This document shows positions 1 through 5,773 of a stretch of 10,527 nt of DNA, piece after piece (the first letter of the stretch is position 1; each line of letters starts with the position of its first letter). The stretch lies in NCBI GenBank assembly GCA_016870135.1, contig VGCF01000030.1:1-10527 (forward strand), given 5' to 3'. This DNA comes from Alphaproteobacteria bacterium (GTDB lineage: Bacteria; Pseudomonadota; Alphaproteobacteria; Holosporales; Holosporaceae). A program made the position numbers and the translations under genes. Under the pieces are notes generated by a model, which saw nothing but the letters and a program-made list of their open reading frames with translations, had not been told where the DNA came from and searched no databases.

Positions 1-180
1 CTCAGGCTCTTCCCATGGCTTTTCCATGCCCTTAGCTTGCTCTTGGCTAATCACATCGGTTGCAGCTTCATGAATTACAGTATGCCCTAATTTTTCTAGC
101 TCTTTGATGACAGAAGTTTTTCCACTTCCTGGAGTGCCGGTGAAGATGAAGTGCCTCACCTCAATGCATTTTTTGTCCAT
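1..180 (-). CDS. AAA-family P-loop ATPase, N-terminal 60 residues (partial)
   Basis: This gene starts at 180 with ATG and runs off the left edge, so only its first 60 residues are visible. A Walker A motif, GTPGSGKT, lies at residues 15-22 after a beta-strand (HFIFT). It is followed by a helix and then HTVIHEAA near residues 33-40. This layout, with a second short strand and EAA, resembles the small AAA_28/NadR-kinase-like P-loop proteins that bind ATP or GTP; the substrate cannot be told. AAGG lies about 9 bases upstream of the ATG. The start overlaps the 3' end of csaA by 20 bases on the same strand, so the two are probably co-transcribed and translationally coupled. Family assignment is from motif recognition only, and the Walker B region is outside the window. 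Confidence 0.75.
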   Translation of the reverse strand, partial: MDKKCIEVRHFIFTGTPGSGKTSVIKELEKLGHTVIHEAATDVISQEQAKGMEKPWEEPE

Positions 181-499
181 TAGGAACCTTTGGATCAACT
201 GTTATCAAACATATAGCACCGCTTTCATCGGCAAATCCCACAAGCAGAAAATGAGAGGTAAAGCCCGCTATATTCTTCTCTCCCAAATTAACGCATCCTA
301 CAATCTGGCGCCCAATAAGAGTCTGGGGCGTATAATGCACAGTCACCTGAGCTGATGTCTGCAATACCCCAATCTCAGGTCCAAAATTGGCCCACACCTT
401 AAATGCCGGTTTTTTTGCTCTTGGAAATTCTTCTACTTTCACAATCGTACCAGAGCGCAAATTCACACGCTCAAATTCTTCGTATGTTATTGTTGTCAT
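161..499 (-). CDS. csaA: CsaA-type tRNA-binding/chaperone-like protein
   Basis: This is a 112-residue single-domain protein of the CsaA family, an OB-fold tRNA-binding domain related to the C-terminal domain of bacterial MetRS and to Trbp111. Family members bind tRNA as homodimers, and Bacillus CsaA was reported to have chaperone or secretion-related activity. Visible family signatures are FERVNLRSGTIVKVEEFPRA at residues 9-28, the KKPAFKV segment, TSAQVTVHY near 48-56, LIGRQIVGCVNL near 61-72, and the terminal VPNGQKM. The length is the normal one for the family. The ATG at 499 has AAAGG 5 bases upstream. It lies downstream of mnmA on the same strand, but a 287-bp gap suggests it has its own promoter. 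Its 3' end overlaps the ATPase gene. Family assignment is solid; the cellular role is uncertain. Confidence 0.9.
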   Translation of the reverse strand: MTTITYEEFERVNLRSGTIVKVEEFPRAKKPAFKVWANFGPEIGVLQTSAQVTVHYTPQTLIGRQIVGCVNLGEKNIAGFTSHFLLVGFADESGAICLITVDPKVPNGQKMH

Positions 500-533
500 T
501 TTTTACCTTTGATGTATGGTTGTTATTTTTGAT

Positions 534-561
534 GATATAACACACCATAACCAAGGTGCAA
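534..561 (-). promoter_or_regulatory. Candidate csaA promoter
   Basis: Read on the minus strand, TTGCAC (556-561) is separated by 16 bases from TATATC (534-539), which lies about 35 bases upstream of the csaA ATG. The match to TTGACA/TATAAT is only partial, so this is a plausible guess rather than a firm call. Confidence 0.3.
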
Positions 562-566
562 ATTAT

Positions 567-644
567 TCAGAAATCAGTGGTTTTATAGGATGGCATTCGT
601 GTCATATGGCAAGTGGTTTTTATGATGGACATCATGGCGTTCAT
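567..644 (-). CDS. Possible 25-residue small protein with strong Shine-Dalgarno
   Basis: A 25-codon minus-strand ORF starts with ATG at 644 and ends with TGA at 567-569. It is directly preceded by AAAGGAGGGGAA, the best Shine-Dalgarno in the window, with 4-5 bases between the GGAGG core and the ATG. Most real genes here have weak ribosome binding sites. The peptide begins MNAMMSIIK and contains KTTCHMTRMPSYKTTDF. It has no membrane segment and resembles nothing I know. It lies in the gap between mnmA and csaA, so it could be a genuine small gene, a leader peptide for csaA, or the remaining start of a lost gene. Only the ribosome binding site and reading frame support it. Confidence 0.3.
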   Translation of the reverse strand: MNAMMSIIKTTCHMTRMPSYKTTDF

Positions 645-696
645 TTCCCCTCCTTTATTCGTTTCTGTCTGTTATTTCTCCTGGTTCATTACGATT

Positions 697-785
697 TCGA
701 CGGGTTTTACAACCCTCTTAGAGGACCGCGGGCATGTATACAGTCCATCCCTGTGGTGCAGGGACGCCGTACCACAGGCGCCGGA
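697..785. repeat. Cluster of small palindromes downstream of mnmA
   Basis: Within about 90 GC-richer bases just past the mnmA stop there are several inverted repeats: GGGTT-ttac-AACCC, CCTCT-t-AGAGG, CCGCGG, GTATAC, and an 8-bp pair CCTGTGGT (750-757) with ACCACAGG (771-778) around a 13-base loop, followed by GGCGCC. No run of T follows on either strand, so it does not look like an ordinary intrinsic terminator. It may be a structured RNA end, an attenuation site or a small palindromic element. Confidence 0.4.
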
Positions 786-786
786 A

Positions 787-2127
787 TCAAGTATCTTTTT
801 TTTGGGACAAGGCATCCGAGCGAGTACGCTCTGAAATCCAACCACCGCCCAACAGGCGTGTACCGTGATAAAACACACAAGCTTGACCAGGGGAAATGGC
901 GTAATCTGGATTTTCCAAATAAATAATGGCACTGTCCCCGCGCAAGTGAATCTTCGCCGGTACAGACCGACTGGACGATCGAACCTTGACCTGAATATCT
1001 TGGATATGAGGGGCATTTCGAAAGGCGCTCACATGGTCTGTGTTGCCCGATACCCCATGACCATGGGGTGATTCCAGCCCATCTCTGTTGGATGGGTATT
1101 CTGCCTGATCAGTGACACAGTGACCTCCGTCATCCTTACGTTTTCTGTGCTCAGCCTCTGCATTCCCGGTTCCGCCTTGTTGATGGTGTTTGCTTTGATT
1201 CATTCCCTGGATCCACGACGGATCAGCAGGATTCACCACAGACGACCTTAGGGATAACAACTCTGGTGCCAGCCAATTTACCTGATCCAAATGAATCACA
1301 GAGCATGCCAAATGATGGCGCGGCCCCACCACCACCTGATTTTTCGCCACATCCAGAGCCACAACGTGCAAGCTCTCGCTCTGCCCACCAATGCCCAGAC
1401 CTTGACGTTGACCAATGGTAAAGCCCGTAACACCTTGGTGTTGTCCTAAAATTCGGCCATCACCAATGTGGATAATGTCTCCTGGGGTTGCCGTAAAAAG
1501 GGTTTTATAAGATTTTTTCGCAATAAAGCACAAATCTTGACTGGCGGGCGTATCGGCCACAGACAGGCCCAACTCTTGGGCTTTGGCGCGCGTTTCAGCT
1601 TTGGAATATGCCCCCAGCGGAAAAAGCATTTTATCAAAATAATGGATTCCTAGTGCAAACAGGAAAAAGCTCTGATCACGGATCAGATCTTGGCCTTGGT
1701 GAATGTGCACTTGGCCATCAACATCAATGCGTCGCACATAATGCCCTGTGGCTATGGCGTCCGCCCCAAATTCCCCCATCATGTTGTACAAAGCCGACGT
1801 TTTGACATCGCGATTGCATTTTGCACACGGCAGAGGTGTTTTTCCCTGGCGGTACGATTCCATAAATGGATCAATGATTTCGGATTGAAAAATATACTGA
1901 TGGGACAACAGATGGTGGGGAATACCCAAATTTTTGGCCACCTGTCTGGCATCTTCTATAAAAGCCAAAGGATGACAATGGCGTTTACTGGGATCTGTTT
2001 CCTCTAGGGTGGTGTCGTAATCATACAATTGTAAGGTCACGCCAATGACGTCATGACCCTGTTGACACAGCAATGCTGCGGCCAATGAACTGTCCACCCC
2101 ACCAGACATACCAACGATAACCCGCAC
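787..2127 (-). CDS. mnmA: tRNA-specific 2-thiouridylase MnmA with large internal insertion
   Basis: MnmA makes 2-thiouridine at U34 of tRNA-Lys, -Glu and -Gln: it adenylates U34 with ATP and receives sulfur as a persulfide. The PP-loop SGGVDS is at residues 8-13. The catalytic cysteines are Cys104 (in PCAKCNRDVK; Cys101 is an extra one) and Cys200 (in SQDLCFIAK), and ATGHY is at 126-130. The central domain shows TGFTIGQRQGLGIGG near 234-248. The GTG start at 2127 has AAGGGGA 5 bases upstream and leaves the PP-loop in its normal N-terminal place. The protein is 446 residues, while the family is usually about 360-370. The excess lies roughly at residues 290-376, between NWLAPE and the C-terminal beta-barrel strand IQVKVRSSSRSVPAKI. 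The frame is open throughout and all catalytic residues are present, so the enzyme is probably active. Confidence 0.96.
   Translation of the reverse strand: MRVIVGMSGGVDSSLAAALLCQQGHDVIGVTLQLYDYDTTLEETDPSKRHCHPLAFIEDARQVAKNLGIPHHLLSHQYIFQSEIIDPFMESYRQGKTPLPCAKCNRDVKTSALYNMMGEFGADAIATGHYVRRIDVDGQVHIHQGQDLIRDQSFFLFALGIHYFDKMLFPLGAYSKAETRAKAQELGLSVADTPASQDLCFIAKKSYKTLFTATPGDIIHIGDGRILGQHQGVTGFTIGQRQGLGIGGQSESLHVVALDVAKNQVVVGPRHHLACSVIHLDQVNWLAPELLSLRSSVVNPADPSWIQGMNQSKHHQQGGTGNAEAEHRKRKDDGGHCVTDQAEYPSNRDGLESPHGHGVSGNTDHVSAFRNAPHIQDIQVKVRSSSRSVPAKIHLRGDSAIIYLENPDYAISPGQACVFYHGTRLLGGGWISERTRSDALSQKKDT
1000..1260 (-). repeat. In-frame insertion in mnmA containing inverted repeats
   Basis: These bases encode the extra residues, about 290-376, of MnmA. 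They are hydrophilic and rich in His, Gln, Gly, Asn, Ser and charged residues, with no recognisable fold. The DNA holds three perfect inverted repeats: ACCCCATG/CATGGGGT (1052-1059 and 1062-1069), CCCATC/GATGGG (1078-1083 and 1091-1096) and GATCC/GGATC (1210-1214 and 1220-1224). In-frame palindromic insertions in housekeeping genes are known from Rickettsia (RPE elements) and Wolbachia. Whether this one is related is my inference; boundaries are approximate. Confidence 0.5.
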
Positions 2128-2159
2128 AAAAATCCCCTTATTTTATATCATCAAAACCC

Positions 2160-2165
2160 ATTATA
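2160..2165 (-). promoter_or_regulatory. Candidate -10 element of mnmA
   Basis: A perfect TATAAT on the minus strand lies 33 bases upstream of the mnmA GTG start. No convincing -35 is visible at 16-18 bases; the nearest is TTAGCT at about 19 bases. The element fits by position and sequence only. Confidence 0.4.
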
Positions 2166-2313
2166 CACCAGAATGAGGATAGAGAGCTAATGGCCTGAAT
2201 GAGATTTTTCCGGATTTAGAATTGAGATGGTAAGGGTTATCATTTTTTTCATAAATTTTATTTAAAAACAAAATTGTGTTAATGCCATCGTCTAGTCCTG
2301 GATCCAATATCTT

Positions 2314-2906
2314 TCATTTTAATTCATTAATTTTTACTTTTGAAACTGCGCATTCTAATTCTGCGATTATTGTTTTTTCGGATTTTTGTTTTTCCATTTT
2401 TTTTATTTTTTGCAGAATTTTTCCCTGTTTTTCTCTAAGACTTTCATGGTTTTATTCAGTTATAAGTGTTTTTGCTTGTTTATTCGAAAAATGCCTTTTC
2501 AGATCCGTCATTTTTCTCTTGGCGCACTGAATTTAAATCCACTGTAATTCCTGATTTTTTTTGCATTCGCAGCAATTGTTGGTTGTGTTGTGATGAACAT
2601 TAAAGTGAACATAAAATGTGCTGTTCGCTGGTAATAATGGATCAGTTATACTTTGAGCGTCTTTTTTGAATTGATCGAATGTAAGAGCACCCCCCCATAT
2701 CGTCCCCTGTGGGTGATTGGCCACGAGCGTGTTGAGTCCGTAGATTGTGACAGGTTCAAAAACTGTCTCTTGTTATCATTGTTTTGCTTTGAATGCTTTG
2801 TTGGTGAACGCTGTCCCTCAGTATCCATCCCGTGCACCATCCCCACACCAATCAGAAAGAAAGCACATGAAATTTGAAAGCATTTTATTGAATTTTTCAA
2901 TTTCAA
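2314..2906 (-). pseudogene. Frameshifted gene for a small secreted protein, possibly with coiled-coil tail
   Basis: I do not recognise the family. One minus-strand frame from TTG at 2906 begins MKLKNSIKCF and has a hydrophobic stretch (CAFFLIGVGMVHG) typical of a signal peptide, then a polar Lys/Asn/Gln-rich linker, and stops at 2646-2648. A second frame, open from 2772 to 2536, reads convincingly like protein (TVFEPVTIYGLNTLVANHP, then TIWGGALTFDQFKKD and NSTFYVHFNVHH). It stops at TAA 2533-2535. The same frame continues past this TAA and a second one (2452-2454) to TGA at 2314-2316. The last 45 codons form a Glu/Lys-rich likely coiled coil (REKQGKILQKIKKMEKQKSE). So there is at least one frameshift between 2786 and 2646, and perhaps two nonsense mutations. 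A run of seven C (2690-2696) sits in the shift interval. It may be a decaying effector or surface protein. Confidence 0.5.
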
Positions 2907-3268
2907 TGCTCTTTTTTACGTTTTTTTTATTGGTATTTTTAATAGAAAAAATGAATCTTGCCAACAACAAGTCACACATTCTAATGAATTTTTGCACTTT
3001 GGTGCCCACAAACGAATGTTAAACTGTTTCATAACAATGATCATACTGTGTTTTGAAACGTTAAAATTCGCAAAAAGTTTTATTTTTTATATTTTTTTAA
3101 AAAATAATATATAAAATGGTATAAAAAAGACTGCCCCGCTTTTCCCAGTATTGCATCAAAAAAAGACCGGTCTGCGTTCCAGCCTGTGGTACACCGTGCA
3201 GTCGTTAAAAAGATCAACAGAAAAGGTTGTAAGGTAAGAAAGTGTGGTTTTAAGAGAAGTCAAAAACA
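2907..3268. other. AT-rich intergenic region with no clear gene
   Basis: This stretch separates the secreted-protein remnant from the tRNA pair. It is very AT-rich, especially 3065-3130, with runs of T and A. I see no credible protein in it. Downstream of tRNA-Gly on the minus strand, the 10-bp palindrome AGACCGGTCT (3168-3177) is followed by seven T. About 40 bases further, ACTG...CAGT is followed by CTTTTTT. Either could end the tRNA transcript, but both stems are weak. Confidence 0.5.
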
Positions 3269-3342
3269 TGGAGCGGGTGATGGGAATCGAACCCACATAG
3301 CCAGCTTGGAAGGCTGGGGCTTTACCACTAAGCTACACCCGC
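3269..3342 (-). tRNA. tRNA-Gly (anticodon TCC)
   Basis: The minus strand folds as a standard 74-base tRNA with encoded CCA. The acceptor stem is GCGGGTG/CACCCGC with discriminator T. The D arm contains AGTGGTA, the anticodon loop is CTTCCAA with TCC at 3308-3310, and the T arm carries GGTTCGATTCC. It reads GGA/GGG glycine codons. Its 5' end is one base after the CCA of tRNA-Tyr, so both come from one precursor cut by RNase P and exonucleases. Confidence 0.96.
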
Positions 3343-3343
3343 G

Positions 3344-3429
3344 TGGTGGATGGGGTAGGATTCGAACCTACGTAGACGTACGTCGTCAGATTTACAGTCT
3401 GATGCCTTTAACCACTCGGCCACCCATCC
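3344..3429 (-). tRNA. tRNA-Tyr (anticodon GTA)
   Basis: The minus strand gives an 86-base class II tRNA with encoded CCA. The acceptor stem is GGATGGG/CCCATCC with discriminator A. The D arm contains GAGTGGTTAAAGG, the anticodon loop is CTGTAAA with GTA at 3393-3395, a long variable arm follows, and the T arm has GGTTCGAATCC. The GUN anticodon makes it a target for queuosine insertion by Tgt, whose gene is about 1 kb upstream on the same strand. Confidence 0.96.
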
Positions 3430-3436
3430 GGTCTAT

Positions 3437-3468
3437 TAAATACTGATCACTATCTGTGGCAAAGTCAA
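3437..3468 (-). promoter_or_regulatory. Candidate tRNA-Tyr/Gly promoter
   Basis: On the minus strand, CTTGACTTTG (TTGACT at 3463-3468) lies just upstream of the tRNA-Tyr 5' end, with an AT-rich AGTATTTAAT about 18 bases downstream serving as a -10. A strong TTGAC -35 is typical of alphaproteobacterial stable-RNA promoters. The -10 is a poor match. Confidence 0.4.
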
Positions 3469-3469
3469 G

Positions 3470-3627
3470 GGCAAAAACCAAACATCTTGGAAAAATAATG
3501 AGATGAGTCTGCGCCCCGTCAGTGCATCGTTCAAGACGATCAGATCAAACCACAGCTCGCCGTACAGGCCTGATGGTCCCCGCACCACCCCGCCATCTAT
3601 GCCTACACCGGGCGATTATTGATGCCC
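3470..3627. other. GC-richer intergenic block, function unknown
   Basis: This block between the ABC ATPase stop and the tRNA promoter is clearly GC-richer than the other gaps. On the plus strand it holds a short ORF beginning MSLRPVSASFKTIRS (39 residues). On the minus strand another open stretch reads like GVGIDGGVVRGPSGLYGELW. Neither has a good ribosome binding site and I recognise neither. It may be the remnant of a lost gene. Confidence 0.35.
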
Positions 3628-4368
3628 CTAAGGGCTGATCTCGCCCACAACACCGTCATTGCGATAATCTTTGACCACAATGCCGTCTTCTAGAACAATA
3701 ACGCGATTGACCAGCGGCATTAAACGTTGATCATGGGTCACCATAATGGTGGTGGTGCCCCACAAGGATGCGGCTTCTTTAAAACAGGTCAAGACCTCTG
3801 TTGCCGATGTAAAGTCCAATGATGCTGTGGGCTCGTCGGCCAAAATCAAGGCAGGTTGACGAACCAAAGCCCGGGCAATGGCCACACGTTGACGTTGACC
3901 GCCTGATAATTCGGCAGGATAAGACAAAAGACGATGCCCCAGACCCAAACGTTTCAACATGGTTTGGGCACGATTTTCCCTGTCTTTTGGCGCGACGTGA
4001 TCCAGTTCCAAGGCCATCTCTACATTGCTTTGAGCCGTTAATGCTTTGATCAGATTGTGATTTTGAAAAATAAACCCGATGTTTTTACGTAAACTCAGGT
4101 CCGTTTTCACAGTGACAGAAGATCTAAACAGCCCTTTTTTTTCTTTACTCTGGACCATTAAATCCTGCCCCATCACGTTGATATGTCCAACTGTGGCCGA
4201 ACGCAACGCCCCCATCAAGGTTAACAGGGTGGTCTTGCCAGACCCCGATGGCCCCGTAATAATGATGATTTCTTTTGGATTAAAATTCAGGGTTAATCCA
4301 TTTAAAATGGGCAGACTGTTGCCGTACCCATAAGACACCTCGGAAATACTGACAACAGGAGAGACCAC
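3628..4368 (-). CDS. ABC transporter ATP-binding protein, DevA/LolD-like
   Basis: This is a 246-residue cytoplasmic ATPase subunit of an ABC transporter. All motifs are present: Walker A GPSGSGKT (39-46), Q-loop FIFQ ending at Gln102, signature LSGGQ (154-158), Walker B LILADEP (174-180) with Glu179, D-loop SLD (183-185) and H-loop His212. The stretch ITGPSGSGKTTLLTLMGALRS and NIGFIFQNHNL resemble the DevA subgroup of the MacB/LolD-type exporters, which pair with DevC-type permeases to move lipids or other compounds out of the inner membrane. No permease gene is adjacent: tgt lies upstream and the tRNAs downstream. The GTG start at 4368 is the only reasonable one before an in-frame TAG; its ribosome binding site is poor, with AGGA about 16 bases away. 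It lies 74 bases downstream of tgt and may be co-transcribed with it. The substrate cannot be told. Confidence 0.9.
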   Translation of the reverse strand: MVSPVVSISEVSYGYGNSLPILNGLTLNFNPKEIIIITGPSGSGKTTLLTLMGALRSATVGHINVMGQDLMVQSKEKKGLFRSSVTVKTDLSLRKNIGFIFQNHNLIKALTAQSNVEMALELDHVAPKDRENRAQTMLKRLGLGHRLLSYPAELSGGQRQRVAIARALVRQPALILADEPTASLDFTSATEVLTCFKEAASLWGTTTIMVTHDQRLMPLVNRVIVLEDGIVVKDYRNDGVVGEISP

Positions 4369-4442
4369 AACAAGAACAGGAAAATCCTATAATAATTAAA
4401 GAATACCACAGCTTGTGTGCAACATACAAACAAGAGCCACCC

Positions 4443-5684
4443 CTAGGACATGCCGGGACCTGAAGCCATCAGGGCAGCACACGACCAGCGATTTCGAACA
4501 TCACCAAGGGAATGGGTGGCAATGCCATGGCGAATGGCCGCCATCAATCGATTCATAAAGCATACATTGTGCACAGAGAGCGCCGTCAATGCCAAGATTT
4601 CTTTGGCTTTTAATAGATGATGTAAATAGGCCCGGCTGTACAACGCACATGTGGAGCAGGGACAAGAAGCATCGATGGGTTTGGGGTCCGTTCGAAAACA
4701 GGATTTCCACAAGTTGATATGGTTTTTTGGGCGCCAATCTTCTGCGGCATCATCCCAATAGGCGTTGTCTATTAACGCCCCGCCATGCCGACCCAATCGC
4801 GTAGGGGACACGCAATCAAACGTATCAATACCCTTGGATACCCCTTGAAAGATGTCCTCCACGCCGCCTATGCCCAACAAATGAATGGGTCGAACGTACA
4901 GGGCGCCATCGCACAGGGCCATATCTATGACTTCACCCATCTGGGATTTTGTGGCGCCTAGCGATCCGCCAATGGCGTGACCAAAAAAGGGCATGCTGGC
5001 AATCATTTCGGCGCTGTGTTTACGAAAATCTGGATAAATTCCCCCCTGAACAATGCCGTACAATCCTTGGTGGGGTTTTTTACGCTGTTCAAAATCATCT
5101 AGAGATCTCTTGCCCCAACGGTGACTGAGATGCATCGATCGTTCCGTTTGAGCACGCGTCATGTGCAACGGTGTGCATTCATCCAAAACGCAAATTAAAT
5201 CAGCCCCCAACTCCGTTTGAACTTGAATGGATTTTTCAGGGGTCAAGTGATGGCGTTTTCCATCACGATGCGAGACAAAGATGGCGCCTTCTTCGGTGAC
5301 TTTTACCGGTGGAAAAGACGACATATTGCGACGCTTACCCTTGATTTCGTCAGAAACGGACCCATGATGCAGGCTGAAAATTTGATATCCGCCTGAATCG
5401 GTGAATACGGGGCCATCCCACCCCATAAACGTGTGAATGCCGCCCAATTGTTCAATCAAATCAGATCCGGGTTGCAGCATTAAATGATACGTGTTGCTGA
5501 GCAAAATTGGTGTTCCAGCCGCCTTGATACTGTCAATGGATAATCCTTTTAATGTGGCATGGGTGGCGCAAAACAAAAAGGCGGGTGTTTCCAGTACTCC
5601 ATGGGCTGTGGTGATGCGACCCGTACGAGAGGTTCCTGATTGGCCTGTGATATGAAAGGTGGGATGCACAGGGGGCGTGGTCAT
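4443..5684 (-). CDS. tgt: Queuine/preQ1 tRNA-guanine transglycosylase
   Basis: Tgt exchanges G34 for preQ1 in tRNA-Asp, -Asn, -His and -Tyr on the way to queuosine. Residue numbers here count from an alternative TTG start six codons upstream at 5702. The general acid/base Asp102 lies in FTDSGGYQIFSL, Asp174 in VLDECTP, and the nucleophile Asp296 in TFDCVSPTR. The zinc site is Cys347, Cys349, Cys352 and His378. VQGG (218-221), AIGG (243-246) and HLLGIGG (274-280) complete the family pattern. I chose the ATG at 5684 because the protein then starts close to the core; neither start has a Shine-Dalgarno. At about 413 residues it is longer than the usual 370-390 because of an insert near 111-131 and a C-terminal tail. 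PAFLFCATHATLKGL replaces the usual PVGTQATVK-type segment and resembles chlamydial Tgt as I remember it. No queA is adjacent. Confidence 0.94.
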   Translation of the reverse strand: MTTPPVHPTFHITGQSGTSRTGRITTAHGVLETPAFLFCATHATLKGLSIDSIKAAGTPILLSNTYHLMLQPGSDLIEQLGGIHTFMGWDGPVFTDSGGYQIFSLHHGSVSDEIKGKRRNMSSFPPVKVTEEGAIFVSHRDGKRHHLTPEKSIQVQTELGADLICVLDECTPLHMTRAQTERSMHLSHRWGKRSLDDFEQRKKPHQGLYGIVQGGIYPDFRKHSAEMIASMPFFGHAIGGSLGATKSQMGEVIDMALCDGALYVRPIHLLGIGGVEDIFQGVSKGIDTFDCVSPTRLGRHGGALIDNAYWDDAAEDWRPKNHINLWKSCFRTDPKPIDASCPCSTCALYSRAYLHHLLKAKEILALTALSVHNVCFMNRLMAAIRHGIATHSLGDVRNRWSCAALMASGPGMS

Positions 5685-5703
5685 GGATGTCTGAATGAAC
5701 AAT

Positions 5704-5722
5704 GAATATGATATTCAGTATA
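5704..5722 (-). promoter_or_regulatory. Candidate tgt -10 element with overlapping palindrome
   Basis: On the minus strand, TATACT (5717-5722) is a good -10 match, 32 bases upstream of the tgt ATG, though no convincing -35 is seen. Immediately downstream is a perfect inverted repeat, GAATAT-g-ATATTC (5704-5716), placed where the transcript would start. This is a typical operator position, but the repeat is AT-rich and short. Confidence 0.3.
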
Positions 5723-5773
5723 ACGGGGGATGAGCCCAAAGGGAAAGATTGCTCTTCCAGTATTTTCTCCGTC

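Noticed and set aside
516..926. Plus-strand ORF of 136 codons between csaA and mnmA
   Set aside because: It overlaps mnmA antisense and its translation is rich in Phe, His and Gly with no family likeness.
672..1016. Minus-strand ORF of 114 codons overlapping the 3' end of mnmA
   Set aside because: Most of it lies inside mnmA in another frame, and its unique part covers the palindrome cluster without protein-like character.
2276..2530. Plus-strand ORF of 84 codons rich in Phe and Ser
   Set aside because: It is the antisense of the Lys/Glu-rich coiled-coil tail on the minus strand, where poly-A tracts read as Phe.
770..3193. Shared word TACCACAGGC at 771 (plus) and near 3183-3193 (minus)
   Set aside because: A ten-base match is expected by chance many times in a 10-kb window, and the flanks do not align.
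3186..3446. Plus-strand ORF of 86 codons reading GAGDGNRTHIASLEG and GRIRTYVD
   Set aside because: It runs antisense through both tRNA genes. This translated-tRNA pattern is a well-known spurious ORF.
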